From: Sphingomonas endolithica
Lineage (GTDB): Bacteria > Pseudomonadota > Alphaproteobacteria > Sphingomonadales > Sphingomonadaceae
Length of the DNA: 64,000 nucleotides
Direction of reading: 5' to 3'
Assembly (NCBI RefSeq): GCF_025231525.1
Contig: NZ_CP103057.1
Span: 1,381,001 to 1,445,000 of the forward strand
The position numbers were made by a program, and so were the translations under genes. Below are positions 8,110 through 16,944 of the stretch, piece after piece; position 1 is the stretch's first letter; each line of letters opens with the position of its first letter. The notes below the pieces were generated by a model. The model worked only from the letters and a program-made list of their open reading frames with translations. It did no database searches and had not been told where the DNA came from.

Positions 8110-8178
8110 TTCGGGTCGAGCGCGGTCGAGACACCTGCGCTAAGGATCGGTGTCTCGACTTCGCTCGACACGAACGGG
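8110..8178. repeat. Family C palindromic repeat, copy 2
   Basis: Arms TCGGGTCGAGCGCGGTCGAG and CTCGACTTCGCTCGACACG, with CACC / GGTG closing the loop. It matches copy 1 at 4374 over most of its length, including the trailing GAACGGG. It lies between the convergent thermonuclease and acidic-protein genes, where it might also act as a terminator. Confidence 0.8.
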
Positions 8179-8236
8179 TAATGTCGGACTGGGCCGCGGC
8201 GTTCGCCGGGGAGCAGTTACCTAGAAACGGACAAAC

Positions 8237-8587
8237 TTACGGCCGGATCGCCGCGTCGTCGCGGTCGGTGATTTCCGCGTCGTCGACGTCGTCGTCCTCG
8301 AAATCCTCCTGGAGATCGTCTTCGTCGTCATCGTCTTCATCCGTTTCGGACTCATCGTCTTCTTCGCCGACTTCGTCGGTGGTCATCTCGATCTCGTCTT
8401 CGTTCTCGTCGTCATCTTCCTCGTCATCGCCCATGTCAGGGGCGAGATCGGTAAGGATGGTGCCGTCGGTCGGGCCGTCGCGCGTCACCTCGAGGATCTC
8501 GGCGCGCTGGCTTTCGTCATAGCCGTCTTCGTCGAAGCCGTCGTCGCCCGTGCCTTCGCCGGGAATCTGGTAGCCACCCATCGTCAT
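8237..8587 (-). CDS. Highly acidic hypothetical protein
   Basis: A 116-residue protein beginning MTMGGYQIPGEGTGDD, in which the stretch from about residue 50 to 105 is almost only Asp and Glu with a few hydrophobic residues, so very low isoelectric point and probable disorder. There is no signal peptide or membrane segment. A GGAGAAG ribosome site precedes the ATG at 8587. The acidic tract is coded by repeated GAC/GAA triplets, so it might expand or contract by slippage. It could bind basic proteins or metals, but nothing in the sequence decides this. Confidence 0.7.
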   Translation of the reverse strand: MTMGGYQIPGEGTGDDGFDEDGYDESQRAEILEVTRDGPTDGTILTDLAPDMGDDEEDDDENEDEIEMTTDEVGEEDDESETDEDDDDEDDLQEDFEDDDVDDAEITDRDDAAIRP

Positions 8588-8680
8588 GTCGCTTCTCCGG
8601 TGCCTGCAGGGGTGCAGGTCTCGAATGGTCGAACACCGGGCACGCCGCGCGGGTTCCGCGCCGCTGCGACGAACGGCAGA

Positions 8681-9931
8681 TCAGGTGGGGCGGAACAGGC
8701 GCCCGCGCTCGGCAACCGCGACGATCGCCAGCGCGACCAGCCCGGCGGCGAAGAAGCCGACATACATTGGCACGGTCGTGCCGTCGAAGCTCTGCCCGAT
8801 CAGCGCACCGATCAGCGCCCCGCCCGTGACGGTGATGAAGCCTTGGATGCTGGACGCGGTACCGGCGATATGCCCCATATTCTCCATCGCCATCGCCCCG
8901 AAGTTCGAGGTCGCCAGACCGAAGCAGGCCATCATCAGGGCCTGCAGGATGGCGAAGGTCAGCAGCGTTTCGAACCCCGCCCAGGCGAGCGCCAGATGCG
9001 CGCCGGCAAGCAGGATCAGCACCACCACCGCGGTGTGCGAGATGCGCCGCGTGCCGACGCGCACGACGATCGAGGAATTGAGCAGGTTGGCGACCGCCAT
9101 CGTGCCGGCGGTCGCCGCGAACACCGGCACCAGCAGGTCGGCGCGATGGAAGGTATCGGCCAGGATCTGCTGGATCGAGTTGATATAGCCGTACAGCGCG
9201 CCGAGCAACGCGGTCGACGCCAGGGTGTAGCCGATCGACCAGCGGTCGGTCAGCGCCAGCTTGTAGCCGCTGCCCAGCCGCGCGGGTGACAGCGGCAGGC
9301 GATCCTCGGGATGCTGCGTCTCGGGCATGCGGATCCAGAACCACACCAGGATCGCGGCACTGACCGCGGCGATGCCCCAGAAGATCACCCGCCAGTCGCC
9401 GACCAGCAATACCGCCTGGCCGAAGGTCGGCGCGATCACCGGGGCGGCCATGAAGACGATGAACGCCAGGCTCATCACGCGCGCCATCTCGCGCCCGGCA
9501 TAGCAATCGCGCACCAGCGCCACCGTCACCACGCGCGATGCGGCGATCGCGCAGCCACCGACGAAACGTGCGACGAGCAGCAACGTGAAGCTGCCCGAGA
9601 ATGCCGCGACGACGTTGGCGATCACATAAGCGGCAAGCGCCAGTCCCAGGATCGGCTTGCGCCCGAAGCGATCGGCCAGCGGCCCGTGCACCAATTGCGC
9701 CACCCCGAAGCCGATCAGGAAGGCGGTGATGACATATTGCCGCTCGTTGGCGCTTGCCACGCCGAGCGCCTCGCCGATTGCGGGCAGAGCGGGCAGCATC
9801 GAATCGATGCCGAGCGCGGTCAGCGCCATCAGCCCGGCGATCAGCGCGACGAATTCGCGGAAACCGAGCGGCGGCGCGTTGGCGGCGCCTGCAGCGGATC
9901 GGCCGGCAATGTGCGGAGCGGGAGAATTCAT
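8681..9931 (-). CDS. Bcr/CflA family multidrug efflux MFS transporter
   Basis: Drug:proton antiporter with twelve hydrophobic segments, 416 residues from MNSPAPHIAG. Visible family features: the first-helix motif LTALGIDSMLPALPAIG, the loop 2-3 motif A block LADRFGRKPILG, and the motif C-type stretch AAPVIAPTFGQ in helix 5. The cytoplasmic membrane protein would export drugs such as bicyclomycin or amphenicols; the substrate cannot be read from sequence. A start nine codons further upstream (9958) is possible. It is divergent from the DUF3597 gene. Confidence 0.9.
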   Translation of the reverse strand: MNSPAPHIAGRSAAGAANAPPLGFREFVALIAGLMALTALGIDSMLPALPAIGEALGVASANERQYVITAFLIGFGVAQLVHGPLADRFGRKPILGLALAAYVIANVVAAFSGSFTLLLVARFVGGCAIAASRVVTVALVRDCYAGREMARVMSLAFIVFMAAPVIAPTFGQAVLLVGDWRVIFWGIAAVSAAILVWFWIRMPETQHPEDRLPLSPARLGSGYKLALTDRWSIGYTLASTALLGALYGYINSIQQILADTFHRADLLVPVFAATAGTMAVANLLNSSIVVRVGTRRISHTAVVVLILLAGAHLALAWAGFETLLTFAILQALMMACFGLATSNFGAMAMENMGHIAGTASSIQGFITVTGGALIGALIGQSFDGTTVPMYVGFFAAGLVALAIVAVAERGRLFRPT

Positions 9932-10052
9932 GTGCGCTCTTCGCAGATGCAGCACCATGCGTCACCCCCAAAGCCCTGCGGCAGCCGCCCGCGCCAACGG
10001 AACGAAAAGCGGGGCCGGCCATTCACAAGGCTTCACCACCAGGAGACAGACG

Positions 10053-10439
10053 ATGAGCGTTTTCGGCGCGATCAAGGACGCGATTTTCGGCCACAAGGAG
10101 GCGCCCGCCGCCACCACGGCGACGCCGGCGCCTGCGACTGCCACCCCTGCCCCGCATGCCGCGCCAGCCGCCGCTGCCCCGGCGCCTGCCGCCGCGGCAA
10201 AGCCCGCGCCGACCCGCGAAGCGATCGAGGCCGTGCTCGAGGATCGCGCGCAGGCACGCGGCGAGACGCTCAACTACAAGAGCTCGATCGTCGACCTGAT
10301 GAAGGCGCTGGGCATGGATTCCAGCCTCGACAATCGCAAGAAACTGGCCACCGAGCTCGGCTATACCGGCGACCAGAACGACAGCGCGACGATGAACGTC
10401 TGGCTGCACGAAAAGACCATGGAGCGCCTGCTACGCTGA
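10053..10439 (+). CDS. DUF3597 domain protein
   Basis: Protein of 128 residues with the family start MSVFGAIKDAIFGHKE, an Ala/Pro/Thr linker (about residues 18-50), and the conserved C-terminal domain containing SSIVDLMKALGMDSSLDNRK and ELGYTGDQNDSATMNVWLHE. Proteins of this family are small, soluble and of unknown function; LysM-like or stress roles have been guessed but are not shown here. An AGGAGA ribosome site at 10041 fixes the start; longer upstream reading is not family-like. Confidence 0.9.
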   Translation: MSVFGAIKDAIFGHKEAPAATTATPAPATATPAPHAAPAAAAPAPAAAAKPAPTREAIEAVLEDRAQARGETLNYKSSIVDLMKALGMDSSLDNRKKLATELGYTGDQNDSATMNVWLHEKTMERLLR

Positions 10440-10501
10440 CTTGACGCGCGGCATCGGGCGGCCCTAGTGTGTTATTATCGCAATACACATTGGAGCCGCC
10501 C

Positions 10502-11011
10502 ATGTCCGCCAAGACCATTGCCATGATCGCCGCAGCCCTTGCCCTTGCCGCATGCGGCGACAAAGGCGACGGCACCAGCATAGCGATCAACGCCAGCACC
10601 GCCGAGGGCAACATGGTGGCCGGCGTCGATGGCAACGGACAATTGGCGATCAATCTGCCGGGCGGCTTTGCCGGCAGTATCAAGCTGCCCAAGCTGAAGC
10701 TCGATGCCGACGATTTCGACATGAACGGGGTGCATCTCTACCCCGGCTCGACGATCAGCGGCATGAACGTCGATGCCAGCCAGAAGCAGGGCAAGGATAG
10801 TGGCCTCGTCCGCATCAGCTTCCAGAGCCCGGCCGCACCCAGCAAGGTTCGCGACTGGTTCCTCGACAAATTGTCGAAGGAAGCGGGCTTCACGATCAAA
10901 GCGAGCGGCAATAGCCTGATCGGCACGACCGACGAAAAGCAGCCGTTCCGCCTCGAACTCACGCCCGACGGCGCGGACACGTCGCGCGGGACGATCGCCA
11001 TCGGCGGCTAA
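10502..11011 (+). CDS. Hypothetical lipoprotein
   Basis: A 169-residue protein with a lipoprotein signal: MSAKTIAMIAAALALAACGDKG, lipobox LAAC, lipidated Cys at residue 18. The mature part contains Gly/Asn-rich beta-prone sequence (INLPGGFAGSIKLPKLKLD) and a later segment, SPAAPSKVRDWFLDKLSKEAGF, that looks amphipathic. It is probably anchored in the outer membrane. The start at MSAK is chosen because the lipobox then sits at the normal distance. No recognised domain. Confidence 0.8.
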   Translation: MSAKTIAMIAAALALAACGDKGDGTSIAINASTAEGNMVAGVDGNGQLAINLPGGFAGSIKLPKLKLDADDFDMNGVHLYPGSTISGMNVDASQKQGKDSGLVRISFQSPAAPSKVRDWFLDKLSKEAGFTIKASGNSLIGTTDEKQPFRLELTPDGADTSRGTIAIGG

Positions 11012-11075
11012 CCGCCTGTTCGTGGGCGGGCGAACGCGATATGATCGCCCGACCATCCCAGACGGACACCCCTTC

Positions 11076-12029
11076 ATGCTCGACTCCCCCGCTGCCCAAG
11101 TCCCCGCTCTATCGCTGAACGACGAGGCCGCCGATCCGGCCGGCTTCGCCGCGGCGCTGGGCGGTTCATTCGAACGGTTCGGCTTCGCGGTCGTCGCCGA
11201 TCACGGCATCCCCGACGATCTGATCGCGCGCGCCTGGGCCGAAACCAAGCTGCTGTTCGACCTGCCCGACGAGGAGAAGCGCAGCTATTACACGCCGGCG
11301 GGCGGCGGGCAGCGCGGCTACACGCCGTTCAAGACCGAGATTGCCAAGGGCGCCAGCGCCGTCGATCTCAAGGAATTCTGGCATGTCGGGCGTGCATTGC
11401 CCGCCGGCCACAAGAATGCCAACGTCATGCCGCCCAACATCTGGCCGGCGCGCCCCGAGGGCTTCCGCCCGGTCTTCGAGGAATTGTTCGCCGCGTTCGA
11501 CACGGCCGGCGACCGGCTGCTGTCGGCAATCGCCCGCCATCTCGGGCTCGATGCGCATTGGTTCGATCCGGCGGTCAAGGACGGCAATTCGATCCTGCGC
11601 CTGCTGCACTATCCGCCGATCCCCGCCGATGCGGAAGGGGTACGCGCCGGGGCGCATGAGGACATCAACCTGATCACGCTGCTGCTCGGCGCGGAGGAAG
11701 CCGGGCTCGAACTGCTCGGCAGCGACGGGCAGTGGCTGGCGATCAAGCCACCCGAGGGCGCAATGGTGGTCAATGTCGGCGACATGCTGCAGCGCCTCAC
11801 CAACCACGTTCTGCCCTCGACCACCCACCGCGTGGTCAACCCACCGCCCGAGCGGCGCGGCCATTCGCGCTACTCGATGCCCTTCTTCCTGCATCCCGCG
11901 CCCGATTTCCTGATCGAGACGCTGCCGCAGACGATCACGGCTGAAAACCCGAACCGCTATCCGGCGCCGATCACCGCCCACGATTATCTGCACGAACGCC
12001 TGGTCGAGATCGGACTGGTGAAGAAATAG
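11076..12029 (+). CDS. Isopenicillin N synthase-like 2-oxoglutarate/Fe(II) dioxygenase
   Basis: Non-haem iron oxygenase of 317 residues. The N-terminal DIOX_N part (about residues 5-120, FGFAVVADHGIP, YYTPAGGGQRGY) precedes the double-stranded beta-helix core. The iron facial triad is visible: His and Asp of GAHEDINLITLL, then the distal His of STTHRVVNP; the arginine that binds 2-oxoglutarate is in RYSMPFFLHP. The substrate is unknown, as members range from amino-acid-derived antibiotics to plant-hormone-like molecules. The start at MLDSPAAQ is an ATG after a run of cytosines and is the best family match. Confidence 0.88.
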   Translation: MLDSPAAQVPALSLNDEAADPAGFAAALGGSFERFGFAVVADHGIPDDLIARAWAETKLLFDLPDEEKRSYYTPAGGGQRGYTPFKTEIAKGASAVDLKEFWHVGRALPAGHKNANVMPPNIWPARPEGFRPVFEELFAAFDTAGDRLLSAIARHLGLDAHWFDPAVKDGNSILRLLHYPPIPADAEGVRAGAHEDINLITLLLGAEEAGLELLGSDGQWLAIKPPEGAMVVNVGDMLQRLTNHVLPSTTHRVVNPPPERRGHSRYSMPFFLHPAPDFLIETLPQTITAENPNRYPAPITAHDYLHERLVEIGLVKK

Positions 12030-12035
12030 CCGCTC

Positions 12036-12158
12036 GATCCTCCTCGGTAAGGGGAGGTGGCAGCCGAAGGCTGACGGAGGGGGGCTTCCCCAAGCGCCAC
12101 GCTGCCGGCCCACCCCCTCCACCACTTCGTGGTCCCCCTCCCCGTCCCGGGGAGGATT
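12036..12158. repeat. Family E palindromic repeat, copy 1
   Basis: Element of about 123 bases with outer arms GATCCTCCTCGGTAAGGGGAGG and CTCCCCGTCCCGGGGAGGAT, inner blocks GGCAGCCGAAGGCTGACGGAGG and CCTCCACCACTTCGTGG. The second copy is at 19477. It fills the space before hom. Confidence 0.8.
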
Positions 12159-12212
12159 TGCATTGCGTTGCTGGCGAGGTTGCGGTTACCCGGCCGCCAA
12201 AGGGGGCTTTCC

Positions 12213-13502
12213 ATGACCGAACCACTCCGCATCGCGCTGGCCGGCCTTGGTACCGTCGGCGCTGGCGTCGTCCGGTTGCTCGAGGCGAACGGCGCGCTGA
12301 TCGCCCGTCGTGCGGGGCGTCCGATCGAGATCGTCGCCATCTCCGCGCGCGACCGCAGCAAGGATCGCGGCGTCGATCTGTTGCGCTTCGACTGGATCGA
12401 CGACACGACATCACTCGCCAGCCACGCGGGCGCCGACGTGGTGGTCGAACTGGTCGGCGGATCCGACGGCCCGGCGCTGACGCTTGCCCGGGCGACGTTG
12501 AAGGCAGGCAAGGGCTTCGTCACCGCCAACAAGGCGATGATCGCGCATCACGGGCTGGAACTCGCGCGCGCCGCGGAACAGGCCAATGTCGCGCTCAAGT
12601 TCGAGGCGGCGGTCGCCGGCGGCATCCCGGTGATCAAGGGCCTGCGGGAGGGCATGGCCGCCAACGAGATTGCGCGCGTCTACGGCATCCTCAACGGCAC
12701 GTGCAATTTCATCCTGTCGAAGATGGAAGCGGAAGGCCGCGACTTCGCCGACGTGCTGGCCGAGGCGCAGGCACTGGGCTTTGCCGAGAGCGATCCGAGC
12801 TTCGACATCGACGGGATCGATGCCGCGCACAAATTGTCGATCCTGGCGAGCATCGCCTTCGGCACGCAGCCGGCCTTTGCCGGCGTGGTGGCGAGCGGTA
12901 TCCGCCACGTCATCGCCGCCGACATCGCCGAGGCCGCCGCACTCGGCTACCGCATCCGCCTGCTCGGCATTGCCGAGAACGGGCCGCACGGCCTGTTCCA
13001 GCGCGTCCACCCGCATCTCGTGCCGGTCAGCCACCCGCTCGCTTATGTCACCGGCGCGACCAACGCGGTGGTGGCGGAGGGCAATTTCGTCGGCCGCCTG
13101 CTGTTCCAGGGCGCAGGCGCAGGTGACGGTCCGACGGCGAGCGCCGTCGTCGCCGACCTGATCGACATCGCGCGCGGCGAATACGGCCCGGCCTTCGCCA
13201 TGCCGGCCGAGGCGCTCGCCGAACAGCAATCCGCCGACACCGGCGAGCGCCGCGCGCGTGCCTATGTCCGCTTCATGGTCGAGGACCGGGTCGGCGTGCT
13301 GGCCGAGATCGCCGCGGCGATGCGCGATGCCGGCGTGTCGATCGAAAGCCTGATCCAGCGCGGCACGGGCAACGAGGACGGCAACGTGCTGGTCGCGATC
13401 GTCACGCACGAAGCCCCCGAACGGTCGGTGGCGCAAGCGCTGGAGCGTCTGCGCGGATCGCAGAGTCTGGTCGGGCAGCCGATGTGGATGCACATTCTTT
13501 AG
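12213..13502 (+). CDS. hom: Homoserine dehydrogenase
   Basis: Reduces aspartate semialdehyde to homoserine, the branch point to methionine and threonine. In 429 residues: an N-terminal NAD(P)-binding Rossmann domain with GLGTVGAG (residues 11-18), the catalytic domain with VTANKAMIAHH, GGIPVIKGLREG and ILNGTCNFILSKM, and a C-terminal ACT domain (from about residue 350, VRFMVEDRVGVLAEIA) for feedback control by threonine. AGGGGGC at 12201 serves the ATG at 12213; the reading frame upstream belongs to the family E repeat. The sulfur genes sseA and metC lie further along but not in the same operon. Confidence 0.95.
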   Translation: MTEPLRIALAGLGTVGAGVVRLLEANGALIARRAGRPIEIVAISARDRSKDRGVDLLRFDWIDDTTSLASHAGADVVVELVGGSDGPALTLARATLKAGKGFVTANKAMIAHHGLELARAAEQANVALKFEAAVAGGIPVIKGLREGMAANEIARVYGILNGTCNFILSKMEAEGRDFADVLAEAQALGFAESDPSFDIDGIDAAHKLSILASIAFGTQPAFAGVVASGIRHVIAADIAEAAALGYRIRLLGIAENGPHGLFQRVHPHLVPVSHPLAYVTGATNAVVAEGNFVGRLLFQGAGAGDGPTASAVVADLIDIARGEYGPAFAMPAEALAEQQSADTGERRARAYVRFMVEDRVGVLAEIAAAMRDAGVSIESLIQRGTGNEDGNVLVAIVTHEAPERSVAQALERLRGSQSLVGQPMWMHIL

Positions 13503-13535
13503 TTTGCGCAACGTTGCGGGGCAGCCCGCCCGCAA

Positions 13536-13643
13536 CGTCACCCCGGACTTGTTCCGGGGTCCATCGTGCCGCACGCTTTGCCTTCTAGCCACAAAGCTCG
13601 TCGAAAGCCGCTTGGTGGACCCCGGAACAAGTCCGGGGTGACG
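13536..13643. repeat. Family A palindromic repeat, copy 3
   Basis: Full-length copy with perfect GTCACCCCGGACTTGTTCC / GGAACAAGTCCGGGGTGAC arms of 19 bases. The centre (GTGCCGCAC ... AAGCCGCTTGGTGGAC) is shared with copy 2. It follows hom by about 30 bases. Confidence 0.88.
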
Positions 13644-13669
13644 GCTTGCGGCCTTCACTGCTCCCCGGC

Positions 13670-13763
13670 GCAGGCCGGGGCCCAGGCGGACAGGTGGATG
13701 TAACGGGGCGCAGCGCTCACCACCGATGTTCCGCGACTGGGCCCCGGCCTTCGCCGGGGAACA
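13670..13763. repeat. Family B palindromic repeat, copy 1
   Basis: Arms CTCCCCGGCGCAGGCCGGGG and CCCCGGCCTTCGCCGGGGA, with CCCAG / CTGGG continuing inward. Other copies are at 23062 and 39166, and a half copy at 22766. It stands only 26 bases from family A copy 3, so the hom to 13805 gap is two repeats and little else. Confidence 0.85.
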
Positions 13764-13804
13764 GCGAAGCTAAAGACGGCACTAACCGATTCAATCGTTG
13801 AAAA

Positions 13805-14245
13805 CTAAGGCAACAACCGCCCCGTCGGCTCCTGATCCAGCTCGATCGCCACCCGCCCGGTCTTGTCCGGCTTCTTGGCGAAGGCGCGCTTGGCCACGTC
13901 CACCGCACCCTTGATCATCGGTACGATCGGTGGCCCGAACCCAACCTGGCAGCCGCCCATGCGCGTCGCGCACGGCGCTGCCTCGGCGTCGAGCGCACCG
14001 CGCGCGATCATTTCCGGGTTGGACGGCTTGGGGCCCTTCGGCACGGCCTCGTTGGGATAAGGCAATTTCTGCGACGGCAACGGTCGTGCGCAAACGACCA
14101 CGTCGCCCTGTTCTCCCTTGTCCTTCTCGCCTTCGGTCCGCGCCGGCACGCAGGGCTCGCTCGCCACGGGCTGCAGGATCGACCAGGACTGGGGCTTGGC
14201 CGGGGCGGCGGGTGCGGCTTGCGCCAGCAGGAGCAGCAGGATCAT
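13805..14245 (-). CDS. Exported hypothetical protein
   Basis: A 146-residue protein beginning MILLLLLAQAAPAAPAKPQ, a short secretion signal. The mature part is rich in Pro, Lys and Gly and has four or more cysteines (EPCVPAR, VVVCARPLP, APCATRMGGCQVGF), suggesting disulfides in the periplasm. An alternative TTG start at 14278 would add 11 residues (MSPRFGRSLRS if used as Met) and touch the upstream gene. It is downstream of the CoA-binding protein on the same strand. No known domain. Confidence 0.65.
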   Translation of the reverse strand: MILLLLLAQAAPAAPAKPQSWSILQPVASEPCVPARTEGEKDKGEQGDVVVCARPLPSQKLPYPNEAVPKGPKPSNPEMIARGALDAEAAPCATRMGGCQVGFGPPIVPMIKGAVDVAKRAFAKKPDKTGRVAIELDQEPTGRLLP

Positions 14246-14278
14246 GGAGCGAAGACTGCGCCCGAAACGTGGCGACAA

Positions 14279-14710
14279 TCAGGCGGTGATCTTCGCCACG
14301 CCAAGCCGCGGTATGTCGATCGCCGGGCAGCGATCCATCACCACCTGCAGCCCCGCCGCCTCGGCGCGCGCCGCGGCCTTCACGTCGATCACGCCCAATT
14401 GCATCCACACCGCCTTGGCGCCGATCGCGATCGCCTGATCGACCGCCTCGCCCGCGACGGCCGAATTGCGGAAGATATCGACGATGTCGATCGGGTCGCC
14501 GAGCTGCGACAGCTCGCGGAACACGAACTCGCCATGCACATGCTCGCCGGTGATCTGCGGATTGACCGGGATCACGCGGTAGCCATGATCCTGCAGCGTC
14601 TTCATCACGCGGTTGCTCGGGCGGTCCGGGCGGTCGGAGGCGCCGACCAGCGCGATGGTCCGGGCGTTTTCCAGCAAGGCCTTGATCTCGGCATCGGTGG
14701 TCAGGGGCAT
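14279..14710 (-). CDS. CoA-binding protein, YccU family
   Basis: A 143-residue Rossmann-fold protein of the CoA_binding_2 family. It shows the nucleotide-binding IALVGASDRPDRPS near residue 18, YRVIPVNP at about 45, and the conserved tail VVMDRCPAIDIPRL. Members bind coenzyme A; the biological role is not established. It lies between mrp and a small exported protein on the minus strand, about 20 bases after the mrp stop, so probably co-transcribed with mrp. Confidence 0.88.
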   Translation of the reverse strand: MPLTTDAEIKALLENARTIALVGASDRPDRPSNRVMKTLQDHGYRVIPVNPQITGEHVHGEFVFRELSQLGDPIDIVDIFRNSAVAGEAVDQAIAIGAKAVWMQLGVIDVKAAARAEAAGLQVVMDRCPAIDIPRLGVAKITA

Positions 14711-14731
14711 GATCGTCCTTTCACTATCAGC

Positions 14732-15697
14732 TCAGGACGAACGGGCCGTGTTCATCCAGGCATCGACATGGGTCGCCACTTGCCCGAACGCCCCCACCTC
14801 GGCCGCGTTCCCGGCATCCGAGGCGGTGCGGATGGCGATATCGAGCGGGATGCGGCCGAGGAACGGGATGCCGAGCTGCGCCGCCGCCGCCTCCGCCCCG
14901 CCGCGTCCGAACGGATCGGAGATCTCGCCGCAATGCGGGCAGGCATAGCCCGCCATGTTCTCGATGAGCCCGATGATCGGCACGCCGGCTTTGACGAAGA
15001 AGTCGATCGCGCGCTTGGCATCGATCAGCGACAGGTCCTGCGGGGTGGAGACGATCACCGCACCGGCCGGCTTGTGCTTCTGCACCATGGTCAGTTGCAC
15101 GTCGCCGGTGCCGGGCGGCAGATCGATCACCAGCGTGTCCACGTCGTGCCAATTGGCGACGATCAGCTGCGTCAGTGCGTTCGCCGCCATCGGCCCGCGC
15201 CAGGCGATCGCCTGGTCGGGCGGCACCAATTGCCCGATCGACAACAGGCCAATGCCATGCGGCGTCGGCACCGGATCGAGCAACTTGTCGGTCGCCTCCG
15301 GCCGCGTGCCTTCGACGCCCATCAGCTTGGGCTGCGACGGGCCGTAAATGTCGGCATCGACCAGCCCGACGCGGCGCCCCAGCGCGTGCAGGCCGAGCGC
15401 CAGGTTGCTGGCCACGGTGGATTTGCCCACCCCGCCCTTGCCGCTGGCCACCGCGATGATGCGCCGCATCATCCGCTCGCTGGCGGCGCGCTCGGCGGTC
15501 TGCGCGATGCGTACGGTGGCGATGCCCGGCACTCGGAGCACGGCGGCGCGCACCGCTGCCTCCATCGCGTCGGCCGCCGCCGGCGCCAGGCCGGTCACGT
15601 CGAGGATGATGCTGGCGCGATCGCCCTCGATCCGGGCGGTCGCGCGCGTACCGGCAATTGGCGCCAGAACCGCGTCCAATGTAATATCTTGTGTCAT
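14732..15697 (-). CDS. mrp: Mrp/NBP35-family Fe-S cluster carrier ATPase
   Basis: Cytoplasmic P-loop ATPase of 321 residues that binds and delivers iron-sulfur clusters (ApbC/Mrp). An N-terminal DUF59-like segment (about 1-85) is followed by the MinD-type ATPase with deviant Walker A GKGGVGKSTVA, the conserved DADIYGPSQP, VIDLPPGTGDVQL, and the cluster-binding CxxC in YACPHCGEI. The start at MTQDITLD is chosen over an upstream frame overlapping the divergent hflK promoter. Confidence 0.93.
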   Translation of the reverse strand: MTQDITLDAVLAPIAGTRATARIEGDRASIILDVTGLAPAAADAMEAAVRAAVLRVPGIATVRIAQTAERAASERMMRRIIAVASGKGGVGKSTVASNLALGLHALGRRVGLVDADIYGPSQPKLMGVEGTRPEATDKLLDPVPTPHGIGLLSIGQLVPPDQAIAWRGPMAANALTQLIVANWHDVDTLVIDLPPGTGDVQLTMVQKHKPAGAVIVSTPQDLSLIDAKRAIDFFVKAGVPIIGLIENMAGYACPHCGEISDPFGRGGAEAAAAQLGIPFLGRIPLDIAIRTASDAGNAAEVGAFGQVATHVDAWMNTARSS

Positions 15698-15768
15698 TGT
15701 TGCCGAGATAGGGGCGTTAGGGGCGCTTGCCACTGTTTTTCACGCCGCCCCACGCCTATAAAGATAGG

Positions 15769-16944
15769 ATGACGATCCTCACCGGCTGGCTCCAGCGTTT
15801 CCATATCCTCAATTCCGACGCGCCGAAAAGCCCCTGGGGCACCGGCGGCAGTGGGGGCGGCAATGGCGGCGGCAGCGGTAGTGGCGGCGGCGGCGATGGC
15901 GGCCCGCGCAATCCCTGGGCGGTGCCCCCCGGCACGCCGCGCGGTGGCGCCAAGCCGACTGCGCTCGACGAATTCCTGCGTCGTGCCAAGGGCAATGGCG
16001 GCGGTGGCCCGGGCAGCAGCAGCGGTGGCGGCGGCGGGTTCAACATGCCCGGATCGCCCAATGCCAGGACGCTGTGGAGCATCGGCGTCGGCCTGATCCT
16101 CGTGCTGTGGATCCTGTTCACCAGCGTGCATCAGATCGGCCCGCAGCAGCGCGGCGTGGTCACCTGGTTCGGGCGCTACCTCAATACGCTGGAGCCGGGC
16201 ATCCGCCTGACGCTGCCGGCGCCGATCTCGACCGTCACCAAGGTCGACGTGCAGAAGATCAGCACCGACGATTTCCCGGCCGGCTCAGGCGGCGAGAATC
16301 TCGTGCTGACATCGGACCAGAACATCATCGATCTGGCCTATTCGGTGCGCTGGGACATTTCCAACCCGCAGGATTACATCTTCCAGATCGCCGATCCGCA
16401 CGAAACGGTCCGGGCGACTGCCGAGAGCGCGATGCGCGCCGTCGTTGCCACCACCTCGCTCGACGATGCGATCGGTTCCGGCCGCGGCGTGATTGAGGGC
16501 CGCGTGCAGGAATTGATGCAGCAGATCCTCAACAGCTATAATGCCGGCGTCCGCATCCAGGGCGTGGCGATCAAGCAGGCGCAGCCGCCGGCTGCTGTGG
16601 TCGACGACTTCAAGGCGGTGTCCGCCGCGCAGCAGGCGGCGCAGAGCAACATCAACCTGGCGCGCGGCTACGCCCAGCAGACGCTGGCTTATGCCCAGGG
16701 CGAGGCGACGTCGTTCGACAAGGTCTACGAGCAATATCGCCTGGCGCCCGACGTGACGCGTCGCCGCATGTATTACGAGACGATGGAAGCCGTATTGGCC
16801 AAGACCGACAAGACGATCGTCGAGGCGCCCGGGGTCGTTCCCTACCTGCCGCTGCCGAGCGGTGGCCGCCGTCTGCCCGACGTCACGCCGGAGACCCCGG
16901 CGCCCGCCCGGCAACCCGCCCCCATACCGGGAGCCGGCCAATGA
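15769..16944 (+). CDS. hflK: FtsH modulator HflK
   Basis: Band-7/SPFH protein of 391 residues. A cytoplasmic Gly/Ser-rich N-terminus of about 85 residues (long GGG runs, then AKPTALDEFLRRAKG) is followed by one membrane helix (SIGVGLILVLWILFTSVHQ) and the periplasmic SPFH domain (RGVVTWFGRYLNTLEPG, AESAMRAVV). With HflC it forms the large periplasmic cage that restrains FtsH. The ATG at 15769 has no good ribosome site; TATAAA at 15757-15762 would put transcription start at or next to the ATG, so a leaderless mRNA is possible. Overlaps hflC by ATGA. Confidence 0.95.
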   Translation: MTILTGWLQRFHILNSDAPKSPWGTGGSGGGNGGGSGSGGGGDGGPRNPWAVPPGTPRGGAKPTALDEFLRRAKGNGGGGPGSSSGGGGGFNMPGSPNARTLWSIGVGLILVLWILFTSVHQIGPQQRGVVTWFGRYLNTLEPGIRLTLPAPISTVTKVDVQKISTDDFPAGSGGENLVLTSDQNIIDLAYSVRWDISNPQDYIFQIADPHETVRATAESAMRAVVATTSLDDAIGSGRGVIEGRVQELMQQILNSYNAGVRIQGVAIKQAQPPAAVVDDFKAVSAAQQAAQSNINLARGYAQQTLAYAQGEATSFDKVYEQYRLAPDVTRRRMYYETMEAVLAKTDKTIVEAPGVVPYLPLPSGGRRLPDVTPETPAPARQPAPIPGAGQ

